Below, in pieces: positions 1 through 12,336 of a stretch of DNA of 28,074 nucleotides. The notes below the pieces were generated by a model that was not told the origin of the DNA, made no database searches, and saw only the letters and a list, made by a program, of their open reading frames with translations. The first letter of the stretch is position 1. Each line of letters starts with the position of its first letter. Source of the DNA: Parasitella parasitica (lineage: Eukaryota > Mucoromycota > Mucoromycetes > Mucorales > Mucoraceae); the NCBI GenBank assembly GCA_025201805.1, contig MU619282.1, forward strand, positions 381 to 28,454, read 5' to 3'. The position numbers and the translations under genes were made by a program.

Positions 1-92
1 ATTGAAAAATAAAACTGGTTTTGCAGATAACTTTTGATAGAGACATGGCCCAGTAGAAATCAAGTTATGCTCAGATAGCGATGATGATGGGT

Positions 93-125
93 GTTGTTAT
101 GGGGGATAATGTTGTTATGGGGTAT
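93..125. repeat. Short direct repeat, about 18-nt period
   Basis: Two near-identical copies of gttgttatgggg followed by an A/T-rich spacer stand side by side. It is a minor local duplication of unknown meaning. Confidence 0.6.
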
Positions 126-522
126 AAGACAGCGTTTTAATTACTGTCAATTATGGATGTTAAAAAGCGTAAATGTGTATCAGGTGAAAGGAGGAATTTG
201 CGCATTTAAGCAGAGAAGGAGTCATCGTGAATGCAGAAAACTCTATTTATAAGAAATTAATAATCAAATTCCAGGCTTGTGGAACCCATTTTTTCAAATA
301 AACTAGAAATGAATCGTATTTTTTAATGTACATAGAGCTCTCCGAGTGGAAAAAGAAATGTATGCTTTTTTTTAGCATTCACAATTATTAACAAATGTCA
401 AGCAATTGTAAACATTACTGAAGATAGAGAAGAGGAAGCGATATTTTTGGAGACAAATAAAAATTAAAAACGAGAGGCTTGTTGTATCCATAGAATACCA
501 TGGTTACCACTATTTCAACTCA

Positions 523-536
523 GTTGTCATGGCAAC
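523..536. promoter_or_regulatory. RFX-type X-box palindrome
   Basis: The sequence GTTGTCATGGCAAC fits the X-box consensus GTHNYYATRRNAAC bound by RFX/Crt1 winged-helix factors. A degenerate second copy, with one good half-site on the minus strand (GTAACC-AT-GGT), lies at 494-507. No gene is assigned within 3 kb on the right, so any target may lie left of the window. Binding is inferred from the motif alone. Confidence 0.35.
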
Positions 537-1839
537 CGTTCCTAATCGGATCTAAGGTTAAATGGCATCGATCATTCTATCTAGTAAATAGAAGTATTCA
601 ATAGAATGCCTTGTATAAGAAACCATCTATTTGGGTTCTACTTATTCTAAATTGTGAAGCTCAACTTATCGATGAAGAATGATCCACATTCATAACGATT
701 AGCTGATTAAATATAGAAATAGGTCTTGCTCTGACTACTACTGTGTTATAATCTTGTTTGACAATTAAATGTCAAACATGACCTGATTGTATTTTATAGA
801 TTGATTTAGATTGATTTATTCTAATATAAATATACAGCTTCTTGTCAATCAATAAATCAATAGTTTTGTATCTGGTAAACTAAGTCTTTATTACATTCTT
901 ATATTTTTATATCACATACAATCACCTGCTGTGCTCAATTTCAAGACCTGGCACAACAAGGCTAACGAGATTCAAAACTTTATTGCACTTTATTGAAGAT
1001 CGAAATTGCACCTGCTATGTATACTCTTTACAACTATATAAACTTATGGTGACTCCTTTAAATTACCGATTGACAAAACTAATTCCCAGTAACAATCTAC
1101 TTGACAGAGTACGATGTGTCATAGAACAGGATTTGTACATTGGTTTACCCGCGGAATTGTACAACTTTAATGTCAATTTCGTGATATAAACTTTAATAAA
1201 CATTTTAGTTACCTAAAGGTATATTCATAAAGATCTTGCCTATAAACAAGTCCATAAATTTTTTATATCTACAATACACCAATTAATGTTGTAGTTGTCA
1301 ATTTCTATCTTCATCAACATCTACTTTCAATCTTCCTATCAGGTTTATTGGTCAATCATACATCACACCATCATGGTATATTTCTTTATCTTTAAATTTC
1401 ACATTTAGTATAAATAGCAATAGTTTATTCATAGCCATGAGAAGATCCTCATCCTAACATAAAATAAAACAACATCTTAAAAAGGATTTTATTTTAGTGT
1501 TTCTTCTGATTTTCACACGATGTAAGGTTATGCAACAAGGGCTACACGTTCTTGATCTGACAGTGCCTTAACCTTTATTCTGCTTCAAAGATCTGTGTTT
1601 TAGAAATAGCCATCTTGGTTTGAAACAGAGACTTTATTCTCCAGTTTACACAAGCGTATCACATCACATCATTGGGCAATCTTCAATCTTCAATTGAGGA
1701 ACATTCTATGATCTAATATCGATAATTATGACAGATCAGATATCCAGAAAAACTATAAACTGACCATCCTTTCGCCCAATAGCTGATAACAGATGATTCA
1801 CTGAACTACAAGTAGCTGCGGTTGAATATATCTAAGAGG

Positions 1840-2115
1840 CAGAAGAGGTATCCCTGATGAGACAGTGTATGAGCTTATGTGAGTAGTTCAGGCAAAGGTC
1901 CAATATTGATAGTTATAAAATAAACAATGTATATCAGGTCAGTTCAGAATATATTACTGATGAAACCTCGACAATATAATAAGCAAATGCTGGATATATC
2001 CGGGAAAAAGCTTTTGACAGAGGTATACCTGCAGCAATTCGACTTGAGGGTTGATGGCTGCCCAAGCGTTCATGATGAAGAAACAACTTCCTTCCAAAAA
2101 ATAGTAACAATTTAA
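1840..2115 (+). pseudogene. Possible decayed coding remnant, unidentified
   Basis: Short protein-like stretches appear in shifting plus-strand frames, for example IREKAFDRGIPAAIRLEG near 1995-2050 and DEETTSFQK in another frame near 2075-2105, separated by stops and frame changes. This is what an old transposon or gene fragment looks like, but no diagnostic motif is left, so chance cannot be excluded. Confidence 0.2.
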
Positions 2116-3563
2116 GTGGATTCCTAAATATATTTTAATCCATAACGATAAACAGGGCTATGTGTAAAAACGTACTACATTAAAAGTAGCTAACCATAAA
2201 CTATGCTCTCTTGTCCTTCAGATGGATTCTATCAAAACCAGTGCTGCTGATGCTATCAGACGATTGTAAGCTGAAAACTACTTGGCAAGCCAAATAATTT
2301 GATTAAGCTTTTTATTTGTAGGATGACAAGCTGCTTCTTGTGCAGCTATTGGAACTGTGAAAGTGAAAACGAGCTGTGAAATACGTATGTGGATCCCCTC
2401 CTTGACTCTCTCTTGAGTAATCTCGAAAATGGGGTCCATTTACGTTAGTAAATAAGCGATTGTCACCATTAAATTATTAAACGAATGCTATGCATGTGTG
2501 AATAGTGTAATTTATATGCAGAGGGAATATTTGTATACAATAAGGGTTCTTTGAAACGAGATAATTCATTCAAAGTGTGCGAGAACTTCTTTATTCTCAC
2601 AGAAGACAAACAACAAATAATTCCCGTATTTTTTTAACCTTCAAAAGCTTGTTGATGTTTATTTGGTACCGTCATCAAAAGAGCTCATCCGTCGTGTAAT
2701 TAAGACACATGCATACTTATATGTATGTGATGTAAACATTCATAAATATTACTGCTTATCACCAACGTGCATAATCATGCCATATGAGGTTTCGCCTGGT
2801 CGGCAGTTATATTGGATGGAGGTAAAGATCAATAAGTTGATGATAGTCATCAACAATGGCACACTTTCTTGTATTCTTGTCCATTTTGCAGCATAAACAA
2901 ATAAAGTTATTTTCTTCTGGCAGATGCGGTTGAATGTGGTTGCCGCATGGCTTTGTTTATGTTTGTAATAATAGCCATGTACTAACATCCAAATAGTTGC
3001 TGATCTGCGCTATGATGAAAGATGAAGAAATACGTTGCTAATATATATGAAATTTGAAAAGTTATCACAAAAGGGAGCATTGTTATAATCTAGGAGTCTC
3101 TGATGTAAATCAGTTGAGACAACATGTTCCTAAATTTAAACCCTAGCCCAAGAAACTATTATCTCGCATAATCCAAATGTATGTGCCTGGCGCTTTGTTT
3201 CACAGGCATGATTGTAACTTGGTTATTGTCAACGTTTCTTGAATGGTCGCAAACAATCAGTAGTAGCCCACGGATCGAGCTGTGTCTTTTTACTGAATCT
3301 AGCTATGGAATCTAGTAAACAATAAAACCTATCGTGATCTCTGTAATCATCCCTGCCATTGAGGTTTTATAAACCACTATTCCTTCAAACTGAAACTAAC
3401 GTGAAAATAACTGTAGAAAAAAAAGGGGGCAATAATCATAAATAATTAACAGGTTCCACTTCAGATTATTTCCTCTTTCTTCTGTATATTACTTTTCGCT
3501 TCGAAACAACCCCTTCCGATCATTCTTTGAATAGAATCACAAGTATTAAAGCACTCAATAAAA

Positions 3564-4194
3564 ATGCTGTTCAACCTGCCCTCTCTTTTAACATTAACTG
3601 CAATCATTGCAATATCGTTGTCTGGTGTCCGATCTGCTTCCATCTCTGCAAATGCAAATAAAGTTATACACTCACTTGTTTCTGACACAAATTCTACCCT
3701 GGGCGATATATCTGCTTCTATAAAAACCTCAAAAAAGAAAATCACCAGCGGTGGCAGCTTCTCAGGAATAGGAACCTTCTACATGACTGGCTTAGGTTCC
3801 TGTGGTAAAGTTAGTAAAGACACAGACTTAATGGTTGCTTTGGTAATATTCAAAGAGTAGAAAGATCAAGTGAGATATGAAAACTAACTCGTTTTGACAG
3901 AATGCTCCTCAAATGGAGGGGGGTCGCGCACCTAAAGACCTTAATAACAACAATCCCTTGTGTGGCAAATACATCATAGCCAAAGGTAAGTTTTCCATTT
4001 TGATTACCCGTATGATCTTATATAGTAGCATTTACTAAGAAAATTATTCAGGACCCAAAGGCTCTGTCAGAGTTAAAGTTTTAGATACTTGCCCTCCTTG
4101 CGCTAAAGGCTCTCTCGATTTTAGTGCTGCTGCTTACGCAAAACTTGGAGACTATGATGACGGTGAAATCAAAATTACTTGGAAGTGGGAATAA
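3564..4194 (+). CDS. Secreted DPBB (RlpA/expansin-like) protein, copy 1
   Basis: Three exons (3564-3842, 3901-3985, 4052-4194) give a 168-residue protein. Introns are 58 and 66 nt with GT-AG ends. Residues 1-25 form a signal peptide with a hydrophobic core ending in SGVRSA. A Ser/Lys-rich linker follows, then a double-psi beta-barrel domain from about residue 66: TFYMTGLGSCG (Cys80), NNNNPLCGKY (Cys114), VKVLDTCPPC (Cys135, Cys138) and the closing ITWKW. This is the pattern of small fungal RlpA-like/barwin-related proteins, which are secreted and thought to bind or loosen wall polysaccharide; no enzymatic activity is implied. The start fits because it opens the signal peptide in an AAAATG context. 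A paralogue with the same intron positions and phases lies at 14198-14900. Fold assignment is firm, biological role is not. Confidence 0.88.
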
Positions 4195-4204
4195 ATACTA
4201 GTTT

Positions 4205-4210
4205 AATAAA
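4205..4210 (+). terminator. Poly(A) signal of DPBB copy 1
   Basis: AATAAA starts 11 nt after the stop codon, and a second copy follows at about 4231. It fits the 3' end of the DPBB transcript. Confidence 0.55.
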
Positions 4211-4764
4211 ATGTGTACATAATAAAAAGTGTTGAACACTGATTTTTGTCTATAGTAACTATGTCTTTCTTGATTTCATCCAGTAAACAAATTGATTTAT
4301 TCAGCGTCTCCACTGAACCAACTGCTTTAGGAGGATGGAGCACAAAGACATCCTTCAATTTGCCACTTATTGTGCTTCATCAGAATGTAGTCTGCTTGCA
4401 TAAATGTTCATTCTCTCCTTAACAAAGAAAACGGAATTCTGTACACTATTTTTAGGAATTATTAGCACAAGTTGAGGGGAAAAAATAGTGCTCATAGTGT
4501 ATTTCTTTACAAAAATTGTCAAAAATGACAAGGATGACAACAAGGTGCAGCTCAAACTGCCCTTTTTGGATTCGATGTCTTTATGTGGAAATACGTTAAC
4601 CCCCCCCCCCACATTTACCATCTTTAACAGTTTGCTCAACTTGGCTGCTTTTATTGCGATTTATTATTTTTTGTGTACGCAAGAGATATATGCGAATATG
4701 TATGTATGAATAAACAGTAATTTGTACAGTAATCACAGTGCCAATTTGTGTAATATGAATTAAA

Positions 4765-4784
4765 GGGGATGGGGGAGGGGAGGG
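4765..4784 (+). other. G-quadruplex-capable G-tract
   Basis: Four G-runs (4765-4768, 4771-4775, 4777-4780, 4782-4784) are separated by loops of 2, 1 and 1 nt, which meets the usual G3+N1-7 rule. It lies about 100 bp beyond the stop of the zinc-cluster gene, so that gene's run-on transcript would carry the C-rich strand. Folding is predicted from the pattern only. Confidence 0.5.
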
Positions 4785-4885
4785 TAATAGCTTAAATGGA
4801 TCCCATCGTCTGTTAATCAGTCATATGCCGAATCTTCAGAAGCTTGACTAAAGAAACAAATGGTATATTTAGCCACGTTGTTATG

Positions 4886-6089
4886 CTATAGAATATCTGT
4901 ATCATAGTATTGTGCACTATGAAAATTCCAGGTATTGTTATTAACACGTATGTCATTGGAGTTTGTTGCATTAGCGAAATTCGTATGTGGATAGACATCA
5001 TTTTTTAAATAGTATTGTTGCTGCTGCTCGCGTTCCGTAGCATTCGCATAATAATGGGATTCTGTTTCTAAAGACATGATCGAAGCAATCTTCGGCTTAT
5101 AGTAGTCATTGTGATCATATAAAGCAGAGCTGTCAGCATAGTAAAATGGGCTTTTTGTTGTTGCGTTGTGATTATTGTGAGCACTGTGATGATAGGATGC
5201 ATGATGAAGTTCGTTATATAGAGTGTTTAGCTCGCATAGCTGTGTTTTCATACACTGCACCGAGTCTGTGGTGTTTTCTATCATTATATCTCTATTGTCA
5301 CTTCTAATATTATTGTAGTAAAGATTAAATCGATTTTGTGCTATTAAAGCATTATCTAGTTGTGATGGTTGAATTGTGCAATCTGTAGAAGATGAGTATA
5401 CAATGGGCGATTGCAATTGACTGGAGGGGTTGACTTTAATCGTGTATTTGGTTGTATCTGCTTTTTCTATTTATGCACTATAAGGATCTGTATATGGTTA
5501 TACTAAACGATTCTCTAAACCTACCGATTTTGAGCGCAGTAAGTTGTGCTGATTTCTTTTTGTATGGTCCCCTTTTGAACCCTTTTTTGCGCTCTTTTCT
5601 TGGAGAATCAACACAAGTGTCTGTAATGCCAAGTTTGATGCATCGTTGACATGGGCGTCCATCGTCACATTTCTTACAGGCCTTCTGGCAATTTACTAGC
5701 AGGGAGATACAATCACGTTAGACCATTGAGCTGCTAATGACTGTATGAAAATAGTTTACAGAAAAAAGTTATTTACCACATGCATTTTTCACTTGGCTTC
5801 GACGCTTTACAGTAGATTTAGTCGCTGTGTCGCTTGAAGAAGAGAAAGAGCGAGCTGAAGAGGTTTGTAGCAGTGGCAATGATGAAGATATCGATGTAGG
5901 CAAGGGCACCGGATTTTCTATATTAAGGGTAGTTATCGGGTCCATTATGATCGGCTGCAGTGACAGTGGGTATGGTATCGAGTCGATATCAGTGTTGAGT
6001 TCGTTATTTGGCATTATCACCGCGAATTGTGTGGTGTCAAAATCATAGCAGGAAGAAGGGGACCCAATTGGTGATAGGAGGTGGCTCAT
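4886..6089 (-). CDS. Zn(II)2Cys6 (Gal4-type) transcription factor
   Basis: Three exons read right to left (6089-5777, 5695-5525, 5457-4886) give 351 residues, with introns of 81 and 67 nt in phase 1. The zinc cluster spans Cys104-Cys132: C104-x2-C107-x6-C114-x5-C120-x2-C123-x8-C132, the binuclear cluster spacing, with an extra Cys111 inside. The segment DDGRPCQRCIKLG is typical of fungal members, and a basic stretch KERKKGFKRGPYKKK follows as linker. The N-terminal 100 residues are Ser/Pro/Thr-rich. The C-terminal 190 are low-complexity (Asn, His, Tyr, Gln), as in activation regions. No fungal_trans domain or leucine zipper was recognised. Intron 1 splits the cluster after Cys104. The ATG at 6089 has an AAAAATG context. 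Targets are unknown. Confidence 0.85.
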
Positions 6090-6616
6090 TTTTATATATG
6101 CAAAATCAACCAGTGGCTGGCAGAATATGGTGTCGTGAAGAAAAGAAAAAGAAAGGCAAGGTTACTTCAGAATTTCGATCGAAAACGAATTGTTTTGTTT
6201 ATTTATTTACATAATGAATATTCGTTTTGTTTGTAGGTTGCAGACAGATGATCTAGGTGTTGTAGGCTTATTCCATGATGACAACAGTTTCATATGTGGG
6301 CTCGCCATATATCTTTTTATTCATTGCATATCAGTGATGGTATCAGCGATGCATATACTTACAGTATCATTGAGACTGTACAGCAATGTGCTGAAATCCA
6401 AGCAATTCATTGATGTTTGTGATACATGACTTGAATTGACAAATCCAAAATACTGCATGCATAAAAGTTCGATATATGTTTTGTTTGCATTGCAAAATAC
6501 AATTTAGTCAGGAACTAGATCTGACTGTACGTAGCACAATTAAATGCATATTAACGATGCTCATCTCGTCTTTATTGGATTGAGAAACACGTATCGAGCT
6601 CTTATTGTCTGAATAT
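6090..6616. other. Intergenic: zinc-cluster promoter and GH9 3' flank
   Basis: About 530 bp lie between the minus-strand zinc-cluster start and the GH9 stop codon. They should hold the zinc-cluster promoter and the end of the GH9 transcript. Open frames here have no recognisable motif. I see no repeat or RNA gene. Confidence 0.6.
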
Positions 6617-8645
<2,029 letters not shown>

Positions 8646-8698
8646 TTAATGCACTGAATAGAGGGAAGACGAAAAAATACTAGACTGATTCCTTCGCA

Positions 8699-8706
8699 TA
8701 TTTATA
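8699..8706 (-). promoter_or_regulatory. TATA box of the GH9 gene
   Basis: TATAAATA on the minus strand lies about 70 bp upstream of the GH9 start codon, a plausible core-promoter position. Confidence 0.4.
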
Positions 8707-8869
8707 ATGTCTTGTTCATTGCAAAATAGAACATTCAGATTGTAAAGAAGTCGTTATTAGACGAAAATAAGCCTCTTCGAGCTTAGCGAATGTCTATTTC
8801 AGGAAGCACGTTCAATAAAATTTGAGCGCCACACTAGTTTCAGAGTTTTTAATACTGTCTTCTTGTTGT

Positions 8870-9342
8870 TCTTTGTGTATTTTTTTTTTTTTTAGTAGAA
8901 ACATTGTCAGGTAGGTTGCGCTATTAATCCGCAGGCAAGCAAGGCACTGCAGCCTTAATTCTTAAAAGCCTTACAAGTAAAGGTGTTTTTAAGGAGTGTC
9001 TATTAAATAAGGCATATAATATATTTGATGTATCTTGCAGAGATAAGATGAGCAAGGAAATTTCATGAAGGTACACAGATGGAATCCTAGTACTTTTCTT
9101 TTCCAATTTTGTCTTTAAAAGAAAATCAAGTTTGACCTCCAAATGATATTTAATTAAAATTGATCAAAGCAATTCAAAAATTGCTATTGTAGGTAATGCC
9201 TATACAAAATAAGCATTTTTAATCAAAAATTGTGGTTTTGTTTGCATCCAGAGTACTCCAACTTTTTTGTGCAAAAACCATTTAAAGTTTATACCACAAA
9301 AACTGGTTCACGAATAAAAAGTGAGTGAACACTGTATGGTTG
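8870..9342 (-). mobile_element. Truncated, decayed Tc1-like element (5' end)
   Basis: On the minus strand a TA dinucleotide is followed by CAGTGTTCACTCACTTT at about 9339-9322, which has the look of a Tc1-type terminal repeat. About 200 nt further in, a degenerate frame (9142-8924) ends in RLLRIKAAVPCLPA and, past two stops, RNLPDNVST. That resembles the helix-turn-helix plus GRPRKLS-like linker at the start of Tc1 transposases. No DDE catalytic part and no second terminal repeat are present, and the element breaks off at a T-tract near 8880-8894. Similarity is judged by eye from family pattern. Confidence 0.38.
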
Positions 9343-10423
9343 ATCAAAATGAAAAAGAATAAAAGGGGGATTAACATGATCATATACATCGCAAATTCTT
9401 GAAAAATAACTTTAACAGACAATATTAAATGATTAAAATATCTTGATTTATGCGTACTCGAACAAGTCCTGATATAATCTTAGATGAACATCATGCTTTA
9501 AAGCTTGAACCTGCATGGGTGTAACCGTTACACACGTTTTGTTTGGGTTTAGTAGGCACAAAGGTATGAAAAGCGATAATCGAAAGCATAGACGTTGAAA
9601 CGTTTACAGTTTATCTGATTTTGACTGATGTGTTCAACATTCCCAGTGATTTTGAGCTATACATAGCGATTTTTAGAAGAAAATGAAGCGATTTGTATAT
9701 GTTAATGTCAAGGAAATACATATACCAACAGCTGTCAAAGCAATATTGACGATCAGGTGCAGCTGTCGATTATCAAACATATATTGCTTTAATTAATTGA
9801 TTTAATCAATGACCAAACCAAGATGTCTTAATTGCAGGTAATTTAGGCACTTGTCAAGATAAAAATTGATAAACAATTTCATGGCAACTATCAGTGGATC
9901 AGAAAAACAAAAATTTATATAAAGCCGAAGCATTGTCTAAGATGGAATACCTTTATACTTGCCATTTTATCATCGATACTCTAGTAGGATATGGATATTG
10001 GTACGACCTGAATTCATGTCTTCGGTTAGAGATCCGCTAATTTGTTTACGAGAATCATCTGTCGAATGGATTTGCAGAGATATGGGACTAGAGAAGTTTA
10101 AAAACCCACTAATAGAGCTTTTATTATTATAATCGGCTTTGCTTTTGCAAGACCTTAGTTTGATGGGTAAGAGGAAAAAGTTGGACTTCCCTTGGGCCTT
10201 CATAATGGGGGAAACGAAAAGGATAACCCATGCTATCCATTGGCCTTTTTGTCATGAAATGTGCGTTATCGATGGATGTTGACATTTGAGTTGATCTTCA
10301 ATGCATTTGCCATTTACTAAATATATTCTATATAAAGGTATCAAGGAAGAATATGCACGACTGCCTATATCTATAGATATTAATGAGGACTATCTGATAT
10401 CTGATGTTGATGTTTATTTGATT
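9343..10423. other. Intergenic region upstream of glycerol kinase
   Basis: About 1.1 kb of AT-rich DNA. It contains a perfect 7-bp inverted repeat GTGTAACCGTTACAC at 9519-9533 and an AT palindrome ATTGATTTAATCAAT at 9796-9810. It should include the distal promoter of glycerol kinase. The open frame that runs up to the gap from 10301 does not resemble a glycerol kinase N-terminus, so I do not join it to the gene. Confidence 0.55.
9519..9533. promoter_or_regulatory. Perfect palindrome with Myb-type half-sites
   Basis: GTGTAAC-C-GTTACAC has 7-bp arms and a 1-nt centre. The core contains TAACGG (minus strand), which fits the YAAC(G/T)G Myb recognition element. Function is a guess; it lies between GH9 and glycerol kinase. 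Confidence 0.25.
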
Positions 10424-10903
10424 NNNNNNNNNNNNNNNNNNNNNNNNNNNNNNNNNNNNNNNNNNNNNNNNNNNNNNNNNNNNNNNNNNNNNNNNNNNNN
10501 NNNNNNNNNNNNNNNNNNNNNNNNNNNNNNNNNNNNNNNNNNNNNNNNNNNNNNNNNNNNNNNNNNNNNNNNNNNNNNNNNNNNNNNNNNNNNNNNNNNN
10601 NNNNNNNNNNNNNNNNNNNNNNNNNNNNNNNNNNNNNNNNNNNNNNNNNNNNNNNNNNNNNNNNNNNNNNNNNNNNNNNNNNNNNNNNNNNNNNNNNNNN
10701 NNNNNNNNNNNNNNNNNNNNNNNNNNNNNNNNNNNNNNNNNNNNNNNNNNNNNNNNNNNNNNNNNNNNNNNNNNNNNNNNNNNNNNNNNNNNNNNNNNNN
10801 NNNNNNNNNNNNNNNNNNNNNNNNNNNNNNNNNNNNNNNNNNNNNNNNNNNNNNNNNNNNNNNNNNNNNNNNNNNNNNNNNNNNNNNNNNNNNNNNNNNN
10901 NNN
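10424..10903. other. Assembly gap (480 N)
   Basis: All bases are N. The sequence resumes in a run of A inside the glycerol kinase coding region, so the gap hides the kinase start codon, its first 75-85 residues and probably an intron. The stated gap length may be an estimate. Confidence 0.99.
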
Positions 10904-12336
10904 AAAAAAAAAGCTGTCGGTATTTGTAACCAGAGAGAAACAACACTGATTTGGGATCGTAAAACCGGCGAACCATTGTACAATGCGATTGTTTGGGGCG
11001 ACACTCGTACGAATCACCTCGTCAAAGAACTGGCAGAGAAGCAAACAGACTTGGATGTGCAAGAAATTTGTGGTTTACCCATTCATAATTACTTTTCCGC
11101 CGTGAAAGTGAGATGGTTGATGGATAAAATCCCCAAGGTAAAATTTGCTGTGGAAAATAAGCGTGCCATGTTTGGCACGGTCGATACATGGTTGATATGG
11201 GTAAGGCGTCTATTGTGATATACCCTACTGGTTTTTGACAATATACGTATATATGGAAATAGAATTTGACAGGTGGCATTCAGGCTGGAAAACACATTAC
11301 CGATGTAACTAATGCAAGTCGTACAATGTTTATGAATTTGAAATCACGCGAATGGGATCAACGTTTGCTGGACTTCTTTGGAATCCCTTCTCACATCCTA
11401 CCGACAATTGTATCGTCAGCCGAGAATTATGGAAATATGACATGGGGGCCTTTGGAAGGTGTCCCTATTATGGGTTGTTTGGGCGATCAGCAAGCTGCGT
11501 TAGTTGGTCAAAAATGCTTTGAAGTCGGCGATGCCAAAAACACGTACGGGACTGGCGCTTTCTTGCTCATGAACGTTGGTGAATCCCCTGTGCTTTCCAA
11601 GAGTGGCTTACTGTCGACTGTCGGCTATCAATTTGGACCCGATGGCCCGGTTTCTTACGCCCTGGAGGGTTCTATTAGCGTTGCTGGTGCCGCCGTGAAA
11701 TGGCTGAGAGATAATCTCGAGTTGATCAAGACCTCAGATGACATTGATACACTTGCAGCCAAAGTAAAGACCACCGGAGGTGTATTCTTTGTCACTGCAT
11801 TCTCCGGTCTTTTTTCTCCTTACTGGCGTGATGATGCTCGTGGTACTCTGGTCGGTCTGACGCAATATACAACGAAATCCCATTTAGCAAGAGCTACATT
11901 GGAAGCCGTCTGCTTTTCTACTAGAGCTATACTAGAAGCTATGAAAGCAGATGGAGACGTTCCTCTCAAAATGTTAAAGGCAGACGGAGGCATGTCAAAT
12001 TCAGACCAGTGTATGCAAATTCAAGCAGATGTTCTAGGCATACCTGTCATTCGTCCTGGAATGCGTGATACCAGTGCTCTTGGTGCTGCCTACGCAGCGG
12101 GGTTTGCAGCTGGTGTTTGGAAAGATTTGAAGGATATCAAAAAGGACTCTGTTGATCGTGAAGATGTATTTAATGCAAAATGGGATGACGAGAGTAAGTT
12201 GTTATTTCTTCAGTATATATTTTTGTTAATGATTTACTATAAAGGCCGTGAGCGCAAGTACAAGCAATGGGAGGAAGCTGTACAAAGAAGTTTTGGCTGG
12301 ACGGATGTTTATAAACCCACAGATCACATTCTGTAA
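10904..12336 (+). CDS. GUT1: Glycerol kinase (N-terminus lost in assembly gap)
   Basis: Visible exons are 10904-11200, 11263-12193 and 12245-12336 (introns 62 and 51 nt), coding 439 residues up to the stop. Glycerol kinase (FGGY family) phosphorylates glycerol with ATP to glycerol 3-phosphate, the entry of glycerol into glycolysis and lipid synthesis. The visible part starts at the conserved NQRETT segment (about residue 80 of the family). It carries VWGDTR, the Tyr-containing IHNYFSAVK (FGGY signature 1), GTVDTWLIWNLTGG across the first intron, the catalytic LGDQQAAL, the nucleotide-site NTYGTGAF and VGLTQYTTKSHLARATLEAV (FGGY signature 2), and ends ...YKPTDHIL. Family length is about 500-520, so only the N-terminal ATPase-fold start (DQGTTS region) is missing, and it must lie in the gap. 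The first exon boundary is therefore unknown. Confidence 0.93.

Larger units (their letters stand above)
1..3563. other. Long AT-rich region without a confident gene
   Basis: About 3.5 kb lie before the first secure gene. Both strands are rich in stop codons, and the open frames of 60-80 codons show no recognisable motif and no coding-like composition. The stretch holds a short direct repeat near 93-125, an X-box-like palindrome at 523-536, a possible decayed coding remnant near 1840-2115, and a splice-bounded mini-ORF at 2222-2379. The last few hundred bases should contain the promoter of the DPBB gene at 3564; a TATAAA lies at 3368-3373. A promoter for a gene beyond the left edge may also be here, but that cannot be seen. 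Confidence 0.6.
4195..4885. other. Convergent intergenic region, DPBB copy 1 / zinc-cluster gene
   Basis: This 690-bp stretch separates two convergent 3' ends. It contains the DPBB poly(A) signals, a run of ten C at about 4601-4611, and a G-rich block at 4765-4784. Open frames on both strands (about 4367-4709) overlap one another and show no family motif, so I leave them out. Confidence 0.6.

Noticed and set aside
2663-2988. Overlapping plus and minus frames of about 78 codons
   Set aside because: Neither shows a recognisable motif or a good start context; likely chance.
4367-4709. Overlapping open frames on both strands
   Set aside because: They are mutual shadows in low-complexity convergent intergenic DNA with a C-run.
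10301-10423. Frame leading into the assembly gap as glycerol kinase exon 1
   Set aside because: The 41 residues do not match the conserved glycerol kinase N-terminus, and continuity through the Ns is an artefact.
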